This document shows positions 12,459-23,100 of a stretch of DNA of 64,000 bases, piece by piece; positions within the stretch are counted from its first letter, which is position 1, and each line of letters opens with the position of its first letter. The notes under the pieces were generated by a model. That model made no database searches. It was not told the origin of the DNA and saw nothing but the letters and a program-made list of their open reading frames with translations. Source of the stretch: Ectocarpus siliculosus (lineage: Eukaryota > Sar > Phaeophyceae > Ectocarpales > Ectocarpaceae); NCBI GenBank assembly GCA_000310025.1, contig FN649738.1, forward strand, positions 560,346 to 624,345. The letters are read 5' to 3'. Position numbers and translations under genes: made by a program.

Positions 12459-13765
12459 TTAGGGTTGACGAATACTCTAGAGTTTCCTTCGAAGGAGCCC
12501 CTTTGCGGAGATTATGCCTGACGACACCCCAGAGAGCGACAGCGGCGGAACCACGATCGACACGCGCGTGGCGGAGCTGTCCACGAGGCTCGAGGAGCAA
12601 AGCAAGGTGCTGTCGGCTGTCATGGAGAAGCTAGGGCAACTTCATCAGATGCCGCCTGCCAAGGCGGCGGGGGCAGAAGAGGGGGAGTAAAGCGGCGCTG
12701 CCATCGCCGCAGGGCGCGGAGGAGCCGCGCCGGGCACACGGTTTGGGGTGCCACCCGGTGGAGTCGGGGGAGTAGGTCCCCCGGGCCACCCATCCGCTGG
12801 CCACCCGCTGGGAAGCAATGCGCCGGGATTTTGGATGCAGGGGGTGATGGACAAGATGTCATCGCTGCTGCAGGCAATAACAGATTGCGGAAGCCGAGGG
12901 GGGCCAGGCGGTGCTGGAAGACGCGCGCCGCATCCTGCGGTGGGATTGTTGGAATCTCACCGCCAGGCAGCTGCCTATCAGAGCTGCACGCTGCGGCTGG
13001 CGTTAGAACAGATGACGCCGCTGGAAGAGAGAGCAGCAGTAGATCGGGCACGGAAGGTGTACCGGTGCGGGCGTTTGACGTCCCTGAAAATGGTGGTTTT
13101 GGTGGGTTCCAGACCATCGACTTTCTCTGTACGGTTGGCAGCTCTAGCAGAGGCACTGCTGGGGGTAGTTTGACTGCCCCGGGCACACGGGACGAGTTGT
13201 CAGGAGGTGGAGCCTGGAGGGTAATCCTTCGGGGCCACAAACATGAGCGACCTGTTGGGAACGGCCTAGTTACAAGGCAGCAAAGGGGCGGCGGCGTCGG
13301 CGGTGGAGTAGCGGGCGGCACAACACACGAGCCTGTTGATCGCGGGAAAAGTACTCGCTCCGGGAGAACTGGAGGATTGCGGTCATGGCGATTCTGGTGA
13401 ACGTGGAATTGCCGCAGAGGAGCAAGGGCGACACCGCGAAATCTGCTGTGCTTTTGAACGAGGGCCAACAACAGCACGGCGTTACCGCGGGGCGCTTCTT
13501 TCTGGTTGAGTTCGTGAGTGATATTGAATGATTTTGCTTGCGACGAATGATACCGAAAGTTTCTACAGGGGATTCGCGGTTCAGGCGTTTCCATTCTTGA
13601 GTGTGGGTGTTTTTTTGAGCAATTGTTGTTCGTCTTTCTCGATGGTAAATCCAGGCGTGTTATCGCGGGTGTTTCATACGACGATGGTAATTCGGCTCCA
13701 AAAACCAGCCACTCTATGATGGGGATTCGCGGTACAGGTGCTTCCATTTCATGATGTCCGCGGGC

Positions 13766-14175
13766 GATGAAAACTTTGTCTGGGGCAGAATAAAAGGGGT
13801 ACGCGGGACCAGGCGTATCAAAGGAGGGGATGCAGCATCGGCGCTCCCTACAACCGATGAAAATTCACGCACAGAGGTAAACCAGTATCTAGCGTGGAGG
13901 TTGAACAGAAGGGGTGCACAGGTCCATGCAGCAAAGGCGCTCCCGACAGCCGATGAAAACTTACGCACGAGGTAAACAGTATCTAGCGTGTCGGCTGAAG
14001 AGAAGGGGTACACAGGACCCGGTGTATCAAAGGAAGGGATGCAGCACAGGCGCTCCCCGCGGCCGATGAAAACTGACGCACAGGGGTCAAACAGTATCCA
14101 GCGTGTCGGCTGAAAAAAAGGGGGTACACAGAAACCGGTGTATCAAAAGTTGCAGACACCGGCGCAGGTGAAATT
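13766..14175. repeat. Four tandem units of about 90-112 bp
   Basis: Units start at 13766, 13856, 13952 and 14064, each with GATGAAAA followed by ACGCAC-like sequence. Shared internal strings are CAGTATCTAGCGTG, AAGGGGTACAC and GGCGCTCCC. The units are diverged and differ in length. They lie inside the LTR-flanked element, and no coding role is apparent. Confidence 0.75.
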
Positions 14176-15986
14176 GTGCTGGCGTCAACATGAGGTGGAA
14201 ATGGGGAGGGGAGGACACTGTTATACTGCTGTAGGTGACATTTCCGTTGTTGCTGCAGGTAGGTGTGGACCCATGTATCAGACGTATCCACCTTATTGAG
14301 GGATTCGCAGTAGCAAGGCGTCCCCACAATCTATATCAGTGTTTGTCTTGTAGAAGGGGAGAAGCCCCATGATGAGAATCACTGTGTTTGTCTTGTAGGA
14401 GGAAAATAAGCCTCAGCAATGATAAGTTCTCGATGCAGTATATCGTCAGGCGTGTTTTCCGCGAGGGTTGAATGAAGGAGGTATTGTGTGTGGCTCGCAG
14501 CAAAGAGCGAGGGAGGTTATCGCACGACATGATGGACCGCAGTTTTCTTCGAGTGAGGGAGAGCAGCCATATCGACGCGTGCTGTATGGCGGTTGAGAAT
14601 CGGAACTTTGTTTTTTTTTAGAGTCGAAGAGTTGTGTGTAAGCAGGCTGAAGTTTGAATTTCTGAGAGTCGGAGTGTGAGTTGTGTGCAAGGAGGCTTAT
14701 CATGCTTGATGTGTTTGGCAAAACAGCTGTCCCAGGATGATAGCATTTATCACCGACCCCGGGGGCGACGCGATGCGCCGGAATCAAGGGGGAGGGAGGA
14801 AGTTAGGTGCTCAGATCATCGATAGTTGTTCGTCGAGCGGGGAGGGCAGGGCAACAGCTGGCTTGAAGGTAGAGCGTCATAATGTACATGTGTGCTCACC
14901 CGCCCTCTTGTCTTTTGTGTTGACCCCGGAAAAAGAGTTCACTTTTTATAATAGTTGGTTCACTTTTATAACAGTTAGTTCACTTTTTTGTAACAAGTGA
15001 TTCTCACTTTCATAACAGAGACTTGGCGTTTCCCTGGCGACGGCACAACGGGGTGTTTTCATTAATGCGAGACAGCACACACGAAACGTCCAGGGTATAC
15101 ATGTTCTTGTGCGACCTGGTCTGTCTCTTGTCTTCCGACTGTCTTGCCAACATGCACGCCCACACCATCAAAAGACCGATTTTTGCGCCCACGTCGTGTT
15201 ATTGTTTTTTTATGCTGCCATGCTGCTCCCCTGCTTTTCTAGGCTTTGGGGTCGTCGTCAAACAGATGCCTAAAGTGCTGAGGGACTTCTTCCTCAACCA
15301 CGCCATCCTTGTTCGGAATGAGACCCTTCTCAGGTCCAAACTGATGAGCCAGCACCCTACCTTCGATGGTTGACATCGGTGGTGGAGAGATGCATGTTCT
15401 GGTTGTGGTGTAACCTTGCGTTTGGTCAGCAATTCACCGCTGTTTTGGCGGGTCTAGATTGGCATTCACCGATCGTCGGATAGGACCCCCGACAGAGACC
15501 TACTGTTACGGGTTGAGTGGTTACTGTCACCGGTTGAGTGGTTCACTCAACGACCTTCGTTGAGGTTGTTCATCTGCCGTGGGGTTCATTTGCGTCGTCG
15601 GAGGAAGGCCCGCGGTGGTATCAAAGGTGTTGTCGGCGGGTGTAGTATGCCTTTATCCTTTTAGGTCTTGCTGGCGGTATGTGCGAACCTAGGTGAACCA
15701 GCCGTACACACACGTGAGAATCGTTCTGGCTGCACAGGGGGTTCGTCTTATGTATGCGGTGCACTACACGTACGGGCTTTCCTGCCCGAGGATCGCCATA
15801 TCGCAATTACCTTCGTCACGTCATGCGACTGGAACCTGTAACTGAAGTTGCATATTTCTATGATGCAATGATGCGCTTGGGCAAGTATGTGCTCGTCCCA
15901 TCGTTCCGTTTCTTGATGAGAGCTACAGAACTGCTCCAAAATCAAAGTCATTTTTACCGCCTGGCTGTTAAAGGTGGCTTTTGCAC

Positions 15987-16380
15987 GACAGTCGTCTCAC
16001 TTTTATAAAAGTCCCCAAACTGACTGTTGGTAATGGGCACCCACCTCACTTTCATAAGAGTCAGCTGACTGTTATAACAGTGTGTGAACTGACACCTCAC
16101 TTTCACAAGGGTCAGCTGACAGTCGTTTCACTTATATAAAAGTCCCCAAACTGACTGTTAGTAATGTGCACCCACCTCACTTTCATAAGAGTCAGCTGAC
16201 TGTTATAACAGTGTGTGAACTGACACCTCACTTTTACAAGAGTCAGCTGACTCTTATGAAAGTGAGTAAATTGACTGTCATAACAGTGAAATAACGATGA
16301 CTGTTATGGGAGTGAGCCGACTGTTATAACAGTCAATCCACTGTTATAACAGTCAAATATTCACTTTTATAACAGTGAAT
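15987..16380. repeat. Array of the 14-bp palindrome ACTGTTATAACAGT with a 131-bp tandem duplication
   Basis: Perfect copies of ACTGTTATAACAGT lie at 16068-16081, 16199-16212, 16320-16333 and 16340-16353. Many half-sites and relatives (CACTTTTATAA, CACTTTCATAAGAGT) lie around them. A 131-bp unit is duplicated in tandem, 15987-16117 and 16118-16248, with only a few differences. Related CACTTTTATAACAG motifs also occur at about 14936-15020. It lies inside the LTR-flanked element, just upstream of its right repeat. Confidence 0.85.
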
Positions 16381-16765
16381 CCATTTATAAGATTGTGTGG
16401 GAGCCCGGGAGGGCAGTAGGAGTAAATTGCGACAGACCTTTGTTTGGGCTTCGTGGGAGTAAAATCGTGGCATTGGCTGCATACGTTTTGGACTTTGTTG
16501 GGTACTAGGGAAGAAGGTGATATTGAAACGTGGCGGGAAGGTTACCCGGATCGATGACGTTGTCGGAGTTATCCTGTTTGCTTCTCTATCTTGCTTTTTA
16601 GTAGTACCATCCTTGGGAGGGAGGGGTTTTGACCCGGTGGCCGGGTTTCCCATTAGGTTTTTATTGATTTGTCGTTTTTGCGGAAAAAACCTGACTTGAG
16701 GTGGCGGAAGCACGCATCCCACAGAAGAAGTGGTTAGTTACTTTTGTGTAAAGAACCAGGGAGGG

Positions 16766-17006
16766 TGTTCGTGTGAGTGCGTATGTAGTCGGATCTGTAG
16801 ACGAGATGACTGTTTCAGGTGCCCTGCACATAGGTATGATGGGGTAGTACGACCAGAGAATGAGTGTGCGGAGCCCCCACGCCAGCAGCTGTCAGCTGTC
16901 GTGCACGTGGCACTCCCTGCTCTTTCCCCCCAACCGGGTGTGAGAGATAACAAGCATCTAAACATCAAGCACTACAGTCTCTACAAAGACAACAAGGGCA
17001 TACCAC
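16766..17006 (+). repeat. Right long terminal repeat
   Basis: Direct repeat partner of 12220-12458, preceded by a purine-rich tract. Just beyond it, an A/T-rich inverted repeat (AAACAATAATTGTTT) lies near 17030. Confidence 0.7.
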
Positions 17007-17184
17007 CTAGGGATTTTTTATTTTGAAAAAAACAATAATTGTTTTTTTTTTATCTCGATAAAATACCACAAGAGATGCAGTCAGTTGGATTGGGCCAGCA
17101 AACGGAAGCCAAGAAGAGGCGGGATATCCCCTACACGTACAACATCCCTGAACCCGGCGATCGGATACACAATCACTATCGAGC

Positions 17185-20100
17185 CTAATCGTGAGGTTCC
17201 TTTGAGTCCATGCCCTCCAATACGGCATCGAAAGTGGTCCGTGCGCGGGGCTCCCCAACCCAGCAAGCCTTGGCGATTTCCACGATGTCCGCAGGAGCAT
17301 CGTGACGGAACGAAGGCCGCGCTCCCATCAACACCGCGGACAGTATCTCCCTAGGGCGAGTTTTGTTCGCCCAAGGAAGTTCGCCTGACACCACTTCCCA
17401 CACAACGATGCCGAAGCTGTAGACATCGCTGGCGTAGGTGCTACCACCAGATTCGAGCACCTGAAATTACCGACGAGAGACGCAGAAGCCACACTTCAGT
17501 TGGATTCTTACCCTGCTTCGTCAGAGAGAACCGGCGTGTGAAAAACGCGACGAGCAACAGCTGAGCATCTTCTTTACGGCAAGGACCCCAGCTCTATTGA
17601 TGACCCCGGCGAGAGGATGAGTCTGGCTTTGACCCCAACCACTTGTAACTCGGAAGGCCGGGGTTGTCTAGGCCGGGAGCTGTTTGGGGGGTGGCAATCT
17701 CGATACTAGCAACAACAGGTGCGAAACAATACAATCCTGGACAGCGTGCAGGCACGCTCTCATTCCAAGGGGCGACATGCACAACAACAGTGACAACCGT
17801 CAATGTTCAGGCATAACACCAATGCAAAGTCTCGAAAGACGCGTGCCGTAAGCTGGTCAGCAAGCACGAATTATCCCCCCAAGGCAGAGATAGATATAAC
17901 AGCGTATCCAGGATTGAAAGGAAGAACGCACCTCCGGGGCGCTCCAGGCGAGGCTCATCTGAGTGCTGGGTTTGGTGGTGGTATACGTAGCCAAACCAGT
18001 TGAGTGTGTATGCTGCGACCATCTGGAGGTACCGAAATCTCCAATCTGGACAATTGGAAAAATTATGACGTCGGGGTGGGGCGGGTCAAGATGAACAACT
18101 GTCACAACCCTAACCCTAAGACACACCCCGAACTATGCCCGACTGCAGCGTAGCTCCTCTCTGCTCCCCACAAAGTCCGCGAATACGAGAACAGTCCGTC
18201 TTAACCTAAAACGTCATCAATACGAGAATATGTACTGTATGCTGTTCATGCTGATTCTGCATAGCGCTGCAACCCTACCTTTGCTCGTCCAGACCCGTCG
18301 AGAAGCACGTTGGCTGACTTGAGATCGCCGTGAACTGTGTCCTTCTCATGAAGGAAGGCCATGCCCGCGCAGATGTCTCCGATGATGCGCCTGGATTGCT
18401 CCTGGGGAAGGGGCTGTTCAGAGGTCCTCAAAAGCGTTCGGAGGTCACCACCAGAGAGCAGCTCCATGACGAGAACCATATGGTCTGGCTGAGACGTGAC
18501 CGCTCCGTAGACGTTGACCGTGTGAGGGCTCCTCAGACGGATCATGGCATCGAGCTCTCGCAGGAAGGCTCTTCGCTGACTGTCGTTTTGGTGGTGCTTG
18601 ACCGGCCCGGGGGGGGGGAGTCAGGAGCATCCTCCTCAATGAGTTCCCCTAGATGGTGGGCGATACGTAGTACCTTTGTTGCAAACGTAGTGGTAGCACC
18701 AAATCGGTACAGCAAGCGATCGAAACGCGTACTATTCTTGAGAAACAACAACAGCAACCAACAGCAGGGCTGAAAGTACAGGATGGTTCCAGAGCACCAC
18801 CCATGTGTAGGAGAGGGCACATGCCACCCCGGATAATGCATGCTAGATATGACGTGGTGTTTTGCGATTACGCAATATTCATGCTCTCATGTATGCCACG
18901 GCAGATACGTAGAACCCCCGTGGAACGGGAGAAAGCTCAACTTGCCGCCAAAACAACATGAAATCGTGCACTGGTTTTCCGGGTTTTTCGGTCCGTTGTC
19001 TTCCCCCAAAACACCGCCGGTTGTTGGATGTGGCCCCGATGTATCACTACGTTGGAAAGACGAACTATGAATACCTTGGCGGCGGCGTTACGACCGTTAT
19101 AGTCGGCGAGGTACACCTCGCCGAAGCCGCCCTTTCCGAGAACTTCGTTCGTGATGGTCAGGTGTCCCTCGGGGATCTCGACTTGATCTAGCTTGCGCTG
19201 ACGCCTTGTTCTACGAGCGTCCGCCAGAGACTCCGATTGGGCCTCCGCAATGGAACCCTGGCAAGAACAAAATAAAGCTTTCCACGTCATGACTGTGCGA
19301 GCGCCACCGGAAATTCACCGTCATGCCTAGAGGACCTGCGTTGTATCGCCCACAGCCGAAGCGTGTCGGTTCCAGCCAAGGTATAAGATTTGCTCTTTAT
19401 AACTGCAGGACAAACATTCGGCGACATCGGAAAAGCGGAATGTATGCCTCACCTTGTATTGGTCCATTCCTGTCTTGATCGCACTTACGTCTTGTCCGAC
19501 TTGCATGTGGAGACCCAACTGGACAGGCCGAGAAACAATAACGACCGCAAGTTCAAAATATCGAAGCGAGTCCGCGAAAATGAAGGCATCAGGGTAGTAA
19601 AGCACGCACGCGTTTACGACACGCATACTGCTACGCGCACACTATCGATCGCTCTTCACGACGAGCTTCCCAATCTAATACCCGGCTCTCTCAAAAAGTG
19701 CCGACTCTTTCTGAAATGAGAATGTACTCAAGTCACCACACACCTGAAGGCGCACCATGGCCCTGTCTACGACCGCATCAAGCTCGTCCTGTCGCCGCTT
19801 GAAGAGGGTCGACATCAGCACCTTCGAAAGCTTGTTTTTACTTTGGTACGTTTTGATGAGCTCGACGAGGTCGAAGATTGCCTCATGCACGTCTTCGATC
19901 AACATACGGGTCACCTCCCCGGTCGTATTTTCACCCTGAAATTGATACGCGACGACATGCCGGGGCGACAATTTCTAACAATGGGTTGCCAGAGACACCC
20001 TCTCTCGCCTAAACGGTAATCATTACCGCAACGCCTGGAATATAAGCAAGATGGTACTGCTCCCAAGGTATCAACCCAAATCCTCGCGAGACTCCACCAC

Positions 20101-23100
20101 TATCATAAATGAAGGACGTCGACCATTGAGAGCGTGTCTAGCATTTCACAACCGCGAACATCAAATACGAAGACATGCAAGGGCCCCGCGTCAACTCACG
20201 TTACCAGCCACCTTGTCGGCCCGGTTGAGCAGAATGATGATCGAGCGGCATTGCCTGAGTCTCCCGTCACTCCCGCCGTTGTTGTCGCAGCTATCCGTCA
20301 CCAGATTCACCAGAAGGGAAACCAGTGTTGCTACCTCGCTGACACCAGGAACCTGGCAATGGTGCGCCAGCTCCTGGGCTAATAGCAAAACAGCCTGGCC
20401 ACCCCCCACACTAGTAACGACCGATGCTCGGTGGCTATCGGTTTGGGAGGTCTCTCCCTTGCCTGAGACTAGTATATGGTCGTCGGCAAAATGGGGTGTG
20501 CCTTTACGGCTGACGGCGGTAGTATCGGCCCGCTCACCCGGCAAGGTTGTGGTGGAGCTCGTTGTTGTCAAGGACTGGTCCGCTGAAATAGCTTCTTCAA
20601 CCACGCATGGAAACGCAACTCCTCGTGTATTCATCCGGGTTTGTGCGGCCTGTTCGGTGCTGCGTGATGCAGACCCTCCGGGTGCAGCTTCCGATGCCAC
20701 GGCCATGCCTTCGACACCCGCCACAACCTCTATTGGCTTGCGCATGTGCGGAGGCTGGTTATTGCCTCCATGAACAACGGTTGGCGCATGCTGCTTAGCG
20801 CCTTGCTGATTGTCACCCTCACGGCCATGCTCGAAGTTATCATCGTTGCTGATAGGAGGGACCACCGAACCAGTCTTCATGCCCTTCGCTCTTTGCCACC
20901 TCTTGTACCAGATAGCAAGGGCGATGAAGATAGCAGCGGCAACCGCGGAAACCGCCCCGGCTACGATTGGCGTAGGGCTCGGGGCTGACTCATCCCCCGA
21001 AAGAACGTCCAATGAGTCGACTGTCGAGGAAATCCCACCTGAAGGTGCCAACGTCGAGGAACTGCGGACTGACGGTGCCAGTGTAGGAGCAGGTAGTTCG
21101 ACAGGTGTATCAGAAGGTGGAAATGCATGTGCCGGAGTGGCTGGCGCGGGACTCAGTGCGACGGTTGGTGACGTCGTTGGGGGTGTTGAGGTGTCGAGAG
21201 TGGAGGTGTTGAGCAGGACGACCAAGAAATCTTCAGAGCCAAGATTGGGTTCTCCTCCCCAAGACCCATTGATACTCCCGACCATTACCATCCTCCCGTC
21301 TGAGCCTGCCGCCATCCCCCGGAGCATGAAGTCATCTGAAGAACTTCCCTGCCGGTTACACAGCCGGCACACACGAAACAATGGGCGCATGGCGTCCGTC
21401 GGTATAATGATCGCCGTGGTGCAGCGAACGAAGTTCTCTTCCTGCGGTAGTTCCTAAATATGCGTACAAAGTTGGAGAGACAAGTGCGTGCCTCTTGATT
21501 TGAGCGTACAAGGAGCACACCCATTTTAGGAGTTCGTCAAGAGCAGTTACCTGCTTCCAGCGCCAGATCTCTTGTCCGTCAGCCCCTAGCATCACTGTCG
21601 CAATATCGGAAGATCCCACACGTTTGTCGGACATAACCTGAGATCCCCCCGTTCTTCCGGCGAGAAGAACAGTACCGTCTTCTTGCACCGAAACTGCGTA
21701 AATTACGTTGTACTCGACCTCATAGCCGCCCTGTCCAACCAACACGTTGTGAAACGAAACGGTGAGGGATCATGACGGCACTTAGTGCCCGAATCTACTT
21801 ACTTTTACGGTATACAACACGGTACCAACAAAAGAACCGTTACGGGCAGACCCAAAAAAGTCGAACTGTGTCTCTTGTGCCTGTAGTAAACGTCTAACGG
21901 GATCTATCGACGAGCGAAGTCATGACATCTTCGCCAACAATGCCTGAGATAATATAAAGAAGGAATACCATACAGCGCTCACGAACCTACGCCGACGGTA
22001 CCGGAGGCTGACATGCACCTTGGTGCGCTGGTCCACAAAAATGTTTTTCCTGCGACACCTTCGGGCTAGCCACCAAGTTGTTCTGTACGTGTCGAAGTGT
22101 ACTTTTGGTGTTTGAACAGCGTTGTCTACAGGCCATGGAAGATGTCACTTTGCCTGGCGTTGCCGAATGCATGTCTTGTGATGTGACCACTCCGTGGTCA
22201 AACAAAGCCTGTACCGCGCCTAGCGTTCTGAATCAGAACACGTAATCGGGTTTGTTGCCACTAAAGTTTATCCCGTTACCGGCTGGAACAGTTACAGAAT
22301 GCATGCGGACAAGTTCCTCAATGTTACGACAGCAACAGTAGCAGCAAACTACAATCACCTGCCACCTCCAAACCTCCGTTCCGTTCGCATCGAGCTTCAC
22401 CGCGGCGAAATCACATTCCTCGCCCGTCAAGCCCCCGCTCCACTCGCCAAACGTATACCCAGCCAACACGACGAACCCGTCCCCCGTGGCCGCAGCAGCT
22501 TGAATTTCGTCGCTTGAGCTGGTACCATCCTGTGTATCGATGGAATCAACGTCGATGGACAACAAAACGCTGGGTAAACCATGAACATACAATACCATGC
22601 TGTTGAACCGGCCAACCGCGATCGGAAACCGCACGGTATTTCGCCGGAACGTATCTCCTTTAATATCGCGTATGTGATGGTACGTACCTGCGGCCACTAT
22701 CTCTCATGATCTCAACGCGGTCTGCGTTGTTTTGTTGCGCTCTTGTTGACCGACATGGATTCCCACAACTCTTTTCAAGGACTACCTTATGTCGTCGTGT
22801 TGGTTCCTGGTGCCAATCCTGTTCGCGCGGTTTGCTCTGTGATTCGGGAGCTTAAGGCTGGATGCTTGCGAGCACCACCAACAGCTGGCCATGTGCAGAC
22901 CTTTCAAAGGAGCCCCAAGCGCGTGTAGTGGACCGGACTCGAGCTTGTACAGGCATATGTATTTACTGAAGGATAAAAACATTGGAGAACATCCGCCATT
23001 CACGCAGAGTTTTGGCTTCAGTTCCGTCGGTAGTTCGCCCTTGTAAGATCTCGGGCATCGAAAAGTACCACTCATCGCCCATTCTGTGGAAGTTGCAGTG

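Larger units (their letters stand above)
12220..17006 (+). mobile_element. Degenerate LTR-flanked element (fossil), probably non-autonomous
   Basis: Two direct repeats of about 240 bp, 12220-12458 and 16766-17006, are roughly 96% identical by eye. Both begin TGTTCGTGTGAGTGCG and end near GGGCATACCA, so they have TG...CA ends. A purine-rich tract (AAGAACCAGGGAGGG) directly precedes the right copy, as expected for the 3' LTR of a plus-strand element. A weak gag-like stretch follows the left copy, from about 12514 to 13500. No protease, reverse transcriptase or integrase is recognisable, so it is broken or was always non-autonomous. High LTR identity suggests a fairly recent insertion. No clear target-site duplication is seen. 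The interior holds two further repeat arrays, listed separately. Confidence 0.6.

Noticed and set aside
12620-13747. 375-codon minus-strand open frame
   Set aside because: Proline/arginine-rich shadow running through the interior of the LTR-flanked fossil, with no motif of its own.
15239-15376. 46-codon minus-strand frame starting MSTIEGRVLAHQFGPEK
   Set aside because: Protein-like and hydrophilic, but isolated inside the LTR-flanked element with no family match or splice partner.
8367-16380. CRISPR-like reading of the palindrome arrays
   Set aside because: Spacing is irregular, repeats are 12-14 bp palindromes, there are no cas genes, and the genome is eukaryotic.
18108-18120. CCCTAACCCTAA telomere-like string
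   Set aside because: Under two units, inside an intron of the receptor kinase; too short to mean anything.
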